Origin: JBKEDS01 sp047975545
Lineage (GTDB): Bacteria > Bacteroidota > Bacteroidia > Flavobacteriales > Flavobacteriaceae
DNA: 50,565 nucleotides
Assembly: GCA_047975545.1 (NCBI GenBank)
Contig: JBKEDS010000029.1
Coordinates: 1-50,565, forward strand
Direction of reading: 5' to 3'
Position 1 is the first letter of the stretch. Every line of letters begins with the position of its first letter. The notes under the pieces were generated by a model. The model did no database searches. It saw only the letters and a list, made by a program, of their open reading frames with translations, and was not told where the DNA came from. Positions 35,796-44,796 of the stretch are shown piece by piece. A program made the position numbers and the translations under genes.

Positions 35796-37538
35796 TTAGT
35801 TGATTAATATGTTTTCCTTCGGGTATTCGTAAAACTGATGGTTAAGTTCCCTAAACAAGCCCACCATTAAGTTTAGCATCCCGATACGGCCAATAAACAT
35901 AACGGCTATTATTACATATTTGCTGCCCTCGGTTAAGGTAGGCGTGTAATTTAGACTTAAACCGACGGTGCTGTAAGCCGAAAAACATTCGAAAACCACT
36001 TTAATTAAAGGCGTGTCCTCGGGTTCTAAAATAAGCAATGCCATTATGGCCATGCCAATAACAATTAGCGAAATGCACAAAATGGCAAAAGCCCTCAGGG
36101 TTGTTTCGGCCGAAAGGCGCCTGCCAAACAACTGTATCCGGCTTTTTCCTCTGGCAATAGCTATAATATTCAAGGTGGCAATGGCAAAGGTACTGGTTTT
36201 TACGCCACCTCCGGTTGAGGCGGGCGAAGCCCCTATCCACATTAAAAATATAATGAACAACAGCGAAGGCACCGTCATAACCTCGTAATCGACCACATTA
36301 AAACCTGCGGTTCTTGGCGATACCGAACCAAAAGCGGCATTGGTAATTTTACCAAACATGGTAGTATGTTCCTGTATGGTGTTGCTATATTCCGAAATAA
36401 ACAAAAACACCCAACCTACAACCAATAAAATACCGGTGGTATATACCACAATTTTGGTGTTAAGCGTTATTATGGGCACGCGTCGGTAACGGTGGTTTTT
36501 ACCAAATAATTCAACCACATGCTTTTTTAAAAACTTAAAAAAGTTGAACACAATATTATGCCCCAAGCCGCCAACAATAACAAGCGCCATTATTATCCAT
36601 TGAAACCCGTAATTAAAGCGGATACTATCGTGGAACAGCCCCGACGGAAATACGGAAAACCCCGCATTGCAAAATGCCGAAATGGAGTGGAAAACCGAAA
36701 AATACAGTTTGTTTCCAATGGCCGTATTATGCCCTATGGATGTATAAATAAACAAAGCCCCGATTAGTTCTATACTAAGGGTAAAAACCACAATGTTTAG
36801 GGCTACCCTAAACACATCTATTAATCCTTCCTGGGCAATAAAATCCTTGGTGTTCAGGCCTTCCTTAAACGAGGAGCTTCCCCTAAAAAAAAAGGCAAAA
36901 AACGAGGTAAAGGTTAAAATACCAATACCGCCCAATTGTATAAGCACCAAAATAATAGATTGGCCAATAAGGGTAAAATCGGCACTGGTATCCAAAACCG
37001 CCAACCCCGTTACACATACGGCGCTTGTGGCGGTAAACAGGGCATCGGTAAAACTAATACCATTTGTGGTAGCACTGGGCATCATGAGCAAAAAACCGCC
37101 CGCCAAGGCCAATACCAAAAAACTGCCCACAAAAACAATGGCGGGGTTAAAGTACACATCGTAAATATGCCTTACCAAAATTAGCAACCGCAACAAAAAA
37201 TAAATAATTAGCCCGCCCTCTAAAATTGGTTTTATTTTTTGAAGGATAAAATGAAAATTATATTTGGTGTGAAATAGGGCTATAATTACGGAAGCAAGCA
37301 GCAAAACCGAAATAATAACCAAGTTTACAAAAGCTATCCTTTTGTTTTTTCTTGAATGGTAAACAAACAGTTTTATAGCATTAAAAACCAATAAAAAAAC
37401 CGATAGGGTAAGCAAGCCCAAAACATGGGGCGTGGTAAAGTTTTCGGCGTAGTCGTAACCAAAATCGAAAACAATAAAAATAAGGACGATAATATCGAAA
37501 AAACGGTATAGGTATTCGAACGCAGATTCCCTTTTCAT
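35796..37538 (-). CDS. trkH: TrkH/KtrB-family potassium channel subunit
   Basis: A 580-residue membrane protein. Extra N-terminal segments (about 10-130) precede the four-repeat TrkH core, whose pore loops are seen as TSAVCVTGLAVLD, ISAFCNAGFSVFPSG, SVSPRTAGFNVVD and FSAYSTVGLSLNYTP. These filter loops each contain the selectivity glycine. It forms the K+ uptake system with the downstream TrkA. Both lie inside the heme gene run, 112 bases downstream of hemCD. Confidence 0.94.
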   Translation of the reverse strand: MKRESAFEYLYRFFDIIVLIFIVFDFGYDYAENFTTPHVLGLLTLSVFLLVFNAIKLFVYHSRKNKRIAFVNLVIISVLLLASVIIALFHTKYNFHFILQKIKPILEGGLIIYFLLRLLILVRHIYDVYFNPAIVFVGSFLVLALAGGFLLMMPSATTNGISFTDALFTATSAVCVTGLAVLDTSADFTLIGQSIILVLIQLGGIGILTFTSFFAFFFRGSSSFKEGLNTKDFIAQEGLIDVFRVALNIVVFTLSIELIGALFIYTSIGHNTAIGNKLYFSVFHSISAFCNAGFSVFPSGLFHDSIRFNYGFQWIIMALVIVGGLGHNIVFNFFKFLKKHVVELFGKNHRYRRVPIITLNTKIVVYTTGILLVVGWVFLFISEYSNTIQEHTTMFGKITNAAFGSVSPRTAGFNVVDYEVMTVPSLLFIIFLMWIGASPASTGGGVKTSTFAIATLNIIAIARGKSRIQLFGRRLSAETTLRAFAILCISLIVIGMAIMALLILEPEDTPLIKVVFECFSAYSTVGLSLNYTPTLTEGSKYVIIAVMFIGRIGMLNLMVGLFRELNHQFYEYPKENILIN

Positions 37539-37650
37539 TTTTTATTGTTTAAAATAAAGACTACTTTGCGCCTCGCAGTAACGTTTACTTTTTTAAGCAT
37601 TTCCAAATATTCAAGGTAGTGGTTAGGTTGGCTTTAAAGCAATAAAGGTA

Positions 37651-39228
37651 TTAAATATAATGCTTGTTAACCAGTTCGATAACGCTTTCAACCGTTGGAA
37701 CTTGGGCAACCCGAACATCGGCAAAGTGTTTTTTTGCTTCGGTTGCGGTCGATTCGCCAATGCAAAAGGCAATAATGTTTCGGGTTTTGTTTTTTTGGAT
37801 AAAGCCCTCAACCGTCGATGGGCTGTAAAACATAACGCTTTCTACGGTATCATTTACCTTAACGCCATCGTATTTGGTTTGGTAGGCTTCTATTTCGGTA
37901 ACCGTTATATTGTTTTTCTGCAAGGTGTCGGGCAAATAGTTTAACCGTAGGTTGCTACAAAAATAGGTAATATTGGTACCTTCAATATATTCAACCAAAT
38001 AATCGGCCAACTGTTTGGCGTTGTTTTCGGTGTGTTTTACTTTGCCTATACGTTTTTCTACCAGTCGTTTGGTCCTTCGGCCTACGCAATAAATATTTTT
38101 AAACCTAAGTTCGGTTGCCGAAAAGTTGGTTAACAGGGCTTCTACCGTATTTTTACTGGTAATAATTACGTTTTTGAGTTCATCTTTTACAAATCGCGGA
38201 TGGATTCTGTTGGTGCTTATTTTTACAAAATCGCGGCCTTCGGCATTTATGGTTTCGTGGAACAGCAACCGTTGCGCTTCGGTTAACGCTTTTGTTGAAT
38301 ATACGTTTGCCTTTTTATCGGTATTTTTAATGGTGTCGATTAAGCGTTTTCCGCCACGCTCGATAACGTAATTGGCACAAAACTCGGCAATATCGTTGTG
38401 CTGCCCCAGTTTTTTTACCCGGGAAACATCGATGCGCTTGGTGCCATCGACACTCAATAACACGCCCTTAAAATGTACCTCGTTGTTTTTAACAAAGGCC
38501 AAAGCCCCGATTGGTGCGGTACAGCCACCTTCCAATTTGTTTAAAAATTGGCGTTCTATGGTGGTACAAATTTCGGTTTCTTCGTGGTTAAGCTGTGCGC
38601 AGGCTTCTTTTACAAAATCGTCTTCATTTAAAGCGGTAATCATAATGGCGCCTTGTGCGGGGGCGGGAACCATCCAATCTAAATTAATGGCCTCGTCGGG
38701 GCGTAGGCCAATACGCCCGATGCCGGCAGCGGCAAAAATGGCGGCGTTCCAATTGTTATCCTGTAATTTTTGAAGGCGGGAGTTTACATTGCCCCTTAAA
38801 TCGACCACGGTGTGCGTGGGGAAACGGTTAAGCCATTGCGCCCGGCGGCGTAAACTGCCCGTGGCTATGGTGGCTTCTTCTTGCCCTAAAAATTCTTCGT
38901 TATTTTTAAAAACCAAGGTGTCGTTTACATTGCCTCGTTTTAAAACGGCTACTTGCACGATGCCCTTAGGTAAAATAGTAGGCACGTCCTTTAACGAGTG
39001 CACGGCAATATCGATATCGTGGTTTAGCATGGCAATGTCCAAGGTACGGGTAAATATGCCGGTTATGCCGAGTTCGTACAGGGGTTTGTCCAGTACTAAA
39101 TCGCCAGTAGATTTTACGGGAATTAGTTCTGTTTTATAGCCCAAATGTTCAAGTTGTTGCTGTACGGTTTTGGCCTGCCACAAAGCGAGTTCGCTGTCGC
39201 GCGTGCCAATTTTTATGGTTTTAGACAT
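37651..39228 (-). CDS. hemCD: HemC-HemD fusion: hydroxymethylbilane synthase and uroporphyrinogen III synthase
   Basis: A 525-residue fusion doing two successive steps, porphobilinogen to hydroxymethylbilane to uroporphyrinogen III. Residues 1-305 are HemC: substrate loop AVHSLKDVP with Asp81, and Cys236 (LEGGCTAPIGA) for the dipyrromethane cofactor. Residues about 310-525 are HemD-like, with MFYSPSTVEGF and IAFCIGESTATEAKK. The reading frame is continuous and overlaps hemA by 8 bases. A fusion channels the unstable linear tetrapyrrole. Confidence 0.92.
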   Translation of the reverse strand: MSKTIKIGTRDSELALWQAKTVQQQLEHLGYKTELIPVKSTGDLVLDKPLYELGITGIFTRTLDIAMLNHDIDIAVHSLKDVPTILPKGIVQVAVLKRGNVNDTLVFKNNEEFLGQEEATIATGSLRRRAQWLNRFPTHTVVDLRGNVNSRLQKLQDNNWNAAIFAAAGIGRIGLRPDEAINLDWMVPAPAQGAIMITALNEDDFVKEACAQLNHEETEICTTIERQFLNKLEGGCTAPIGALAFVKNNEVHFKGVLLSVDGTKRIDVSRVKKLGQHNDIAEFCANYVIERGGKRLIDTIKNTDKKANVYSTKALTEAQRLLFHETINAEGRDFVKISTNRIHPRFVKDELKNVIITSKNTVEALLTNFSATELRFKNIYCVGRRTKRLVEKRIGKVKHTENNAKQLADYLVEYIEGTNITYFCSNLRLNYLPDTLQKNNITVTEIEAYQTKYDGVKVNDTVESVMFYSPSTVEGFIQKNKTRNIIAFCIGESTATEAKKHFADVRVAQVPTVESVIELVNKHYI

Positions 39229-40480
39229 GGGTAAGGGGTTCTAACTGGAACACTTTTTTTATAAGTTCCAAACTGTCGTCGGTAGATACGGCATCGTCTT
39301 TTAAATGATGCGCAAAATGATTGGTTATTTTTTGAATAATGTTGTTGCTTATGGTTTCGGCCTGCGCTTCGTTAAAATCGTTGTTCTTTTTACGCAGGGT
39401 TTCCAGCTCGCCCGTGGCAAAATCCTGTAATTTTAATTTTAGGGCTTTTATGGTTGGTGCAAATTTTCGGGTTTCCAACCAATCGTTAAACTCGCTTTTA
39501 ACCTCATCTATAATGCTTTCGGCCAATGGAATGTGTTTTTTTCGATCCTCCAAGGTTTTATCGGTAATTTTCGATAAATCGTCCAAATGCACCAAGGTAA
39601 CCTGCCCCAAACTTGTAACGTTTTCGTTAACGTTTTTGGGGATGGACAAATCTAAAATCAACAACGGTTTTTCCGTTTGTATAATCTGCTTGTCCACCGT
39701 TGGGCGGTTGGCACCCGTAGCCACGATTAAAATATCCGATTTATTTATTTCTTCCTGAAGGTTGGCGTAGTCCTTAACAATTAAATTAAACTTTCCGGCA
39801 ATTTTTTCGGCCTTGTCCTTGGTTCGGTTAATTAGGGTTATATGCTCGTTTTTGGTGTGTTTTACCAAGTTCTCGCAAGTGTTCCTTCCTATTTTTCCCG
39901 TTCCGAAAAGCAGGATGTTTTTTTCTGAAATGTTTTCAACATTATCAAAAATATATTGCACCGACGCAAAGGATACCGATGTAGCGCCCGACGACAAATT
40001 GGTTTCGGTTTTAATGCGCTTGCTTGCTTGTATAACGGCGTTTACCAAACGCTCGATAAAATGGTTTAGCAAGCCGTTTTTTTTCGAAATACGGGCGCTG
40101 GCCTTTAACTGGCTAATAATTTCGAAATCGCCCAAAATCTGGCTGTCCAAGCCCGAGCCCACACGGAACATATGCGAAATAGCCTCGCTGTTTTTATACA
40201 CGTAGGCTACTTTTCGAAACTCGTCCACCGTACCATTGGTGTTATCGCACAATAATTGTATAAGCTGGAAAGGGTGTTGGGCAAACCCGTAAATTTCGGT
40301 ACGGTTGCAGGTGGAAGTAACAATAAGGCTTTCAATATTGTTTTGCCTGGCCTGGTTAATCAAGGCTTGTTTTGCGGTGTCGTCCAAGCTAAAACGGCCC
40401 CTGATTTCGGCATCGGCTTTTTTGTAGCTTAAGCCTATGGCGTAAAACGAATTACTTTTCGAAATGTTATATTGTTGCAT
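39221..40480 (-). CDS. hemA: glutamyl-tRNA reductase
   Basis: A 419-residue HemA, the first enzyme of the C5 heme pathway; it reduces glutamyl-tRNA to glutamate-1-semialdehyde. The catalytic cysteine is Cys58 (STCNRTEIYG). The NADPH site is LLFGTGKIGRN. A C-terminal dimerisation helix is present. The frame could open at 40588, but that would place the -7 promoter element (40502-40509) inside the coding region; ATG at 40480 gives a normal N-terminus (MQQYNISKSNSFYAIGLSYK). It is divergent from the AraC gene and heads the heme run. Confidence 0.95.
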   Translation of the reverse strand: MQQYNISKSNSFYAIGLSYKKADAEIRGRFSLDDTAKQALINQARQNNIESLIVTSTCNRTEIYGFAQHPFQLIQLLCDNTNGTVDEFRKVAYVYKNSEAISHMFRVGSGLDSQILGDFEIISQLKASARISKKNGLLNHFIERLVNAVIQASKRIKTETNLSSGATSVSFASVQYIFDNVENISEKNILLFGTGKIGRNTCENLVKHTKNEHITLINRTKDKAEKIAGKFNLIVKDYANLQEEINKSDILIVATGANRPTVDKQIIQTEKPLLILDLSIPKNVNENVTSLGQVTLVHLDDLSKITDKTLEDRKKHIPLAESIIDEVKSEFNDWLETRKFAPTIKALKLKLQDFATGELETLRKKNNDFNEAQAETISNNIIQKITNHFAHHLKDDAVSTDDSLELIKKVFQLEPLTHV

Positions 40481-40501
40481 GCCTTTACCTGAAAAATGTA
40501 C

Positions 40502-40509
40502 GCAAATGT
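40502..40509 (-). promoter_or_regulatory. -7 promoter element of hemA
   Basis: On the minus strand TACATTTG matches TAnnTTTG and lies 22 bases before ATG 40480. It supports the shorter hemA start. Confidence 0.6.
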
Positions 40510-40604
40510 ATTGTGATAACCACAAAAAAAATAACGCTGAAAGAACTTTTAATATCGCTTGTGGTTTTTTAGGGATATTTTTATCCATTATTATATAAAT
40601 ATGC

Positions 40605-40612
40605 TACTTTTG
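40605..40612 (+). promoter_or_regulatory. -7 promoter element of the AraC gene
   Basis: TACTTTTG, an exact TAnnTTTG match, 58 bases before ATG 40670. The palindrome at 40639-40663 lies between it and the start codon. Confidence 0.65.
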
Positions 40613-40638
40613 CAGTAGAATAAGGGTGTTTCGATTGT

Positions 40639-40663
40639 TTTGTTTAGAATAAATCTAAATAAA
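40639..40663. promoter_or_regulatory. 25-base palindrome in the AraC gene leader
   Basis: TTTAGA and TCTAAA form a perfect inverted pair around ATAAA (40643-40659). After one mismatch the symmetry continues with three more pairs (TTT/AAA). It lies just downstream of the -7 element, a position suited to repression. I recall similar TTTAGA...TCTAAA palindromes near iron and heme genes in Bacteroidetes, but cannot verify this here. Confidence 0.6.
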
Positions 40664-40669
40664 GAAATT

Positions 40670-41569
40670 ATGACTAACAAAGAAATAGATTTAAAAAATA
40701 ACGCTAAAGGGTCGTTTAACGAAACCGAGGTGGACGATGGTTTTTTCATTTTAATACACAAAAACGATAAAAATTTTGCCCAAAGTATTGAACGCTATAT
40801 AGATAGTAGTTACATACAATTTCACTTTTGCCTAAAAGGCTCGGCCAAGTTTATATTTAACCAAGGGCGGTACGCCTTAAATATTCTGGAGGAAAACACG
40901 TTGCTACTGTACAATCCGCAACAGGATTTGCCCATAAACTTAAAAGTAGAGCCTAATTCTTGGATGCTTTCGGTATTAATTTCCATTAAAAAATTTCACG
41001 GCCTGTTTTCGCAAGAAGCCAATTATATTTCGTTTTTAAATACCGAAAACAGGGATAAAAAGTATTATCAGGACGGCACTATTTCGCCCTCCATGGCCAT
41101 TGTTTTAAGCCAAATGATAAACTTCAACCTCAACCAATCTATTAAAAACCTATATTTTAAGGGAAAAGCCTTAGAACTTTTAAGCCTTTATTTTAATAAA
41201 AGTGAAGATGCCGACACCGAGCAATGCCCCTTTTTGGTAGACGAAACCAATGTAGTAAAAATACGCAAGGCCAAGGATATTATGGTTTCCCGTATGGCCG
41301 AACCACCAAGCCTACAAGAATTGGCGGACGAAATAGGCCTTAGCCTTAAAAAACTAAAGGAAGGCTTTAAGCAAATTTATGGCGATTCGGTATTTAGCTT
41401 TCTATTCGACTACAAAATGGAAGTGGCCAGAAAACTATTGGAATCGGGCGAAAACAACGTAAACGAAGTAGGCCTTCGGGTAGGCTACAGCACGGCAAGC
41501 CATTTTATAGCAGCCTTTAAAAAGAAATACGGCACCACGCCCAAAAAATATATTTTGTCGTTGAATTAG
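40670..41569 (+). CDS. AraC-family regulator (PchR-like)
   Basis: A 299-residue regulator. The N-terminal part (about 1-195) resembles the sensor part of PchR-type regulators of iron acquisition (IQFHFCLKGSAKFIFNQG). The C-terminal 100 residues hold two helix-turn-helix motifs: SLQELADEIGLSLKKLKEGF and NEVGLRVGYSTASHFIAAF. ATG 40670 is chosen; the longer frame begins with TTG. It lies between hemA and hemH, so I infer control of heme synthesis or iron use. Confidence 0.88.
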   Translation: MTNKEIDLKNNAKGSFNETEVDDGFFILIHKNDKNFAQSIERYIDSSYIQFHFCLKGSAKFIFNQGRYALNILEENTLLLYNPQQDLPINLKVEPNSWMLSVLISIKKFHGLFSQEANYISFLNTENRDKKYYQDGTISPSMAIVLSQMINFNLNQSIKNLYFKGKALELLSLYFNKSEDADTEQCPFLVDETNVVKIRKAKDIMVSRMAEPPSLQELADEIGLSLKKLKEGFKQIYGDSVFSFLFDYKMEVARKLLESGENNVNEVGLRVGYSTASHFIAAFKKKYGTTPKKYILSLN

Positions 41570-41578
41570 AAGAAGAAA

Positions 41579-41731
41579 ATGAAGTTTTTAACCCCCGAAA
41601 TAGCGGCCTTAACCAAAAACAACCACACAAAATCGTTGGCACGAACTAATATTTCCTGCGGCATTTTTCAAGATTGTAATTATAATGAAGACCGCCCAAG
41701 ATTAGAACATAACCAAAGTAAAAAGCATTAA
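41579..41731 (+). CDS. possible 50-residue protein
   Basis: An open frame MKFLTPEIAALTKNNHTKS... ending in QSKKH, 50 residues. It begins 9 bases after the AraC stop, after a purine-rich AGAAGAAGAAA that could serve as ribosome site, and ends 30 bases before hemH. It has two cysteines and is polar and basic. It could be a real small protein or chance. No family recognised. Confidence 0.4.
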   Translation: MKFLTPEIAALTKNNHTKSLARTNISCGIFQDCNYNEDRPRLEHNQSKKH

Positions 41732-41761
41732 TATTTCTACCGAAATATAGCAAAAACATAA

Positions 41762-42796
41762 ATGAAAAAAGGAATTTTATTGGTAAACCTCGGCTCGCCC
41801 GACAGCCCCACACCAAAGGACGTAAAAAAATACCTTGGCGAGTTTTTAATGGACGAACGAGTAATAGACATACCGCTGGTAGCCCGAACCGCCCTTGTAA
41901 AAGGCATTATTTTAAAAACACGACCAAAACAATCGGCCGCGGCCTATAAAAAAATATGGTGGCCCGAAGGCTCGCCCTTAATCGTTATTTCCGAAAGGCT
42001 AAAACAAAAAGTACAACAACAAGTTGAAATACCCGTGGCATTAGCCATGCGCTATGGCAGCATGACCATTAAAAAAGGCCTTAAGGAATTGGTTGATAAA
42101 GGCGTTGATAAGGTGTTACTGTTCCCGCTTTACCCCCAATTTGCCATGGCCACCACCGAAACCATTACCGTTTTGGCAGAGGAATTGCGGCAAGCCCATT
42201 TTCCTAACCTAAAAATAGAATCGGTGCCCGCATTTTACAACAAGCCCGATTATATCCAAGTGCTTTCAAATTCAATAAAACAACATTTAAAAAACAAAAC
42301 AACCGAGCATTTATTATTTTCGTACCACGGTGTGCCGGAGCGGCATATTAAAAAAAGCGATGTAACAAAATCGCATTGCAAAATCGACGGCAGTTGCTGT
42401 GCTACGCCAAGCCAGGCACACGAATTTTGCTACCGCCACCAATGTTTGGAAGTTACCAGGTTGGTTGCCGAAACCCTTCAGCTTAAAGCAGGTACCTATT
42501 CCACATCGTTCCAATCGCGCTTGGGTTTCGACCCGTGGCTGCAGCCCTACACCGACCGCACTATCGAGCGCTTGGCAAAACAGGGCATAAAAAACATGGC
42601 CATTGTAACACCCGCCTTTGTTAGCGATTGTTTGGAAACTTTAGAAGAAATTGCCATGGAAGGCCAAGAAATTTTCCACGAAATGGGCGGTAATGGGTTT
42701 ACCACCATTCCTTGCTTAAACGACAATACCGAGTGGGTTGCCCTACTTTCAAACTGGATTACCCAATGGGCAACCCCTAAAAACCAATTGGCGTAA
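41762..42796 (+). CDS. hemH: ferrochelatase
   Basis: A 344-residue HemH that inserts Fe2+ into the porphyrin. The catalytic His189 lies in FSYHGVPERH. The conserved Glu is in DCLETLEEIAMEG. An insert with five cysteines (Cys206, 212, 213, 223, 228) may bind a [2Fe-2S] cluster, as seen in some bacterial ferrochelatases. Its stop overlaps the start of the MATE gene (TAATG). Confidence 0.96.
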   Translation: MKKGILLVNLGSPDSPTPKDVKKYLGEFLMDERVIDIPLVARTALVKGIILKTRPKQSAAAYKKIWWPEGSPLIVISERLKQKVQQQVEIPVALAMRYGSMTIKKGLKELVDKGVDKVLLFPLYPQFAMATTETITVLAEELRQAHFPNLKIESVPAFYNKPDYIQVLSNSIKQHLKNKTTEHLLFSYHGVPERHIKKSDVTKSHCKIDGSCCATPSQAHEFCYRHQCLEVTRLVAETLQLKAGTYSTSFQSRLGFDPWLQPYTDRTIERLAKQGIKNMAIVTPAFVSDCLETLEEIAMEGQEIFHEMGGNGFTTIPCLNDNTEWVALLSNWITQWATPKNQLA

Positions 42797-44148
42797 TGGC
42801 AAAAGTATTGTCGGAAGATTTAGGCACACAGCCAATAAACAAATTGCTAATCAGGCAGGCCTTGCCCGCCTCGATAGGCGTTTTGGTTATGTCGCTAAAC
42901 ATCTTGGTCGACACCATTTTTGTTGGGCACTGGATTGGCCCAACCGCCATAGCCGCCATAAACGTAGTGCTGCCCGTATCGTTTTTTATTGCCGCTTTGG
43001 GCATGGCCATTGGCGTGGGCGGTTCGTCCGTTATTTCACGAGCGCTTGGTGCCAACAACAAGGAAAAAGCCTTGCTTACCTTTGGCAACCAAATTACCCT
43101 AACACTATTGCTAACCATAACCATGGTAGTTTTGGGCTTGTGGTTTGTAAATGCCATTATCCCCTCGTTTGGGGGCAAGGGTGCTATTTTCGAGCCCGCT
43201 AAAATCTATTATAAAATAGTACTTTACGGCGTTCCTGTTTTGGCATTGAGCATGATGGGAAACACCGTAATCCGGGCCGAGGGCAAACCCAAATTTGCCA
43301 TGTACGCCATGATGATTCCCTCGATAAGCAACCTTATTCTGGATTATGTTCTTATAAATCTGTTAGATTACGGCATGGCGGGAGCCGCTTGGGCTACAAC
43401 AGCTTCGTATGGGTTTAGCTTTGCTTTTATTTTATGGTTTTTCCTATCTAAAAATTCCGAATTAAAAGTCGGGTTGCACCACTTTAAACTTCAACTAAAT
43501 ACCGTAAAGGAAATCGGGACGCTTGGTTTTGTTACCCTTGCCCGACAGGCCGTGGTAAGCGTTACCTATTTGCTTATCAATAATATGCTGTACCATTTGG
43601 GTGGCGAGGTTTCGGTTACCGCCTATGCCATCGTGGGGCGTATGCTTATGTTTGCCATGTTTCCCGTATTGGGCATTACACAAGGGTTTTTGCCCATTGC
43701 CGGATTTAATTATGGCGCCCACCAATACGCCCGGGTACGCGAAAGCATTATTATTTCAATAAAATACGCCGGTATTTTGGCCAGTATCGTGTTTTTGGTA
43801 CTTATGCTATTCCCCAATGCCATAACCAAAATGTTTACCACCGATACCGAAGTGCTTAAACACACGCCAAGCGCCATGCGCTGGGTTTTTGCCGCAACGC
43901 CAATTGTAGCCGTGCAACTCATCGGGGCGGCTTATTTTCAAGCTATCGGAAAAGCAAGGCCCGCCCTGTTGCTAACTTTAACACGACAGGGGTTTTTCTT
44001 TATTCCGTTAATTTTTATGCTCCCCAAGTTTTATGGCGAACTGGGGGTGTGGCTATCCTTTCCCATTGCCGATGTGCTGGCAACCGTGGTAACTGCCTAT
44101 TTTTTAAGCAAGGAAATGGCAAAAACACTAAAACCAAACCAATCTTAA
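42796..44148 (+). CDS. MATE-family efflux transporter
   Basis: A 450-residue transporter with about twelve membrane segments, of the MatE/NorM-like family. Duplicated halves are seen with PASIGVLVMSLNILVDTIFVG, read in two parts, and ITQGFLPIAGFNYGA in the second half. It is co-translated with hemH. Substrate unknown; export of a porphyrin or a drug is possible. Confidence 0.92.
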   Translation: MAKVLSEDLGTQPINKLLIRQALPASIGVLVMSLNILVDTIFVGHWIGPTAIAAINVVLPVSFFIAALGMAIGVGGSSVISRALGANNKEKALLTFGNQITLTLLLTITMVVLGLWFVNAIIPSFGGKGAIFEPAKIYYKIVLYGVPVLALSMMGNTVIRAEGKPKFAMYAMMIPSISNLILDYVLINLLDYGMAGAAWATTASYGFSFAFILWFFLSKNSELKVGLHHFKLQLNTVKEIGTLGFVTLARQAVVSVTYLLINNMLYHLGGEVSVTAYAIVGRMLMFAMFPVLGITQGFLPIAGFNYGAHQYARVRESIIISIKYAGILASIVFLVLMLFPNAITKMFTTDTEVLKHTPSAMRWVFAATPIVAVQLIGAAYFQAIGKARPALLLTLTRQGFFFIPLIFMLPKFYGELGVWLSFPIADVLATVVTAYFLSKEMAKTLKPNQS

Positions 44149-44245
44149 CTATGAAAGCCCATAATGGGCATTTGGCAAGCAATAACCAATACTAACCAAT
44201 ATAATTAAATCCCTAAACAACAGATTGTTATAAAAATTTAAATAG

Positions 44246-44794
44246 ATGGAATATTACAACTACATAAAAGCCTTTCACCTTATATTTGTTATTACATGGT
44301 TTGCCGGGCTGTTTTACATTCCGCGCCTGTTTGTTTACCAAATAGAAGCCTTCCATAAACCATCGCCCGAAAAGGAAATTTTGGGCAAACAACTTAAATT
44401 AATGGCCAAGCGTTTGTGGTATATTATAACATGGCCATCGGCAATATTAGCAACCATTTTTGCAATCTGGCTGCTTGTTTTAAACCCCGATTTTTTAAAA
44501 ATGCCGTGGATGCACGTAAAGCTAACCTTTGTTTTGCTGCTGTTTATATACCACTTAAAAACCCACCAGTATTTTAAGCAACTGCAAAACGATGTGGTAA
44601 AAAAATCGTCGAGCTATATGCGTATCTGGAACGAGGGCGCCACTTTTATCCTATTTGCCGTGGTGTTTTTGGTTATTTTAAAAAATGCCATAAACTGGAT
44701 TTGGGGCATTATAGGGCTTGTTGCCTTGGGCGTTTTAATTATGTTGGGTTTCAAAATTTACAAAAACATACGAAAACGGAATCCGGAGGCGTAA
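44246..44794 (+). CDS. hemJ: protoporphyrinogen IX oxidase, HemJ type
   Basis: A 182-residue membrane protein with four to five hydrophobic segments, matching HemJ rather than copper protein CopD. Conserved residues: His11 (KAFHLIFVITWFAGL), Arg27 (YIPRLFVY) and Lys92 (PWMHVKLTFVLLL). It oxidises protoporphyrinogen IX to protoporphyrin IX with bound heme. Its place after hemH supports the call; no HemG or HemY is present. Confidence 0.9.
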   Translation: MEYYNYIKAFHLIFVITWFAGLFYIPRLFVYQIEAFHKPSPEKEILGKQLKLMAKRLWYIITWPSAILATIFAIWLLVLNPDFLKMPWMHVKLTFVLLLFIYHLKTHQYFKQLQNDVVKKSSSYMRIWNEGATFILFAVVFLVILKNAINWIWGIIGLVALGVLIMLGFKIYKNIRKRNPEA

Positions 44795-44796
44795 TA

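Noticed and set aside
40481..40588. N-terminal extension of HemA
   Set aside because: A -7 promoter element lies inside it and the shorter start gives the normal HemA N-terminus.
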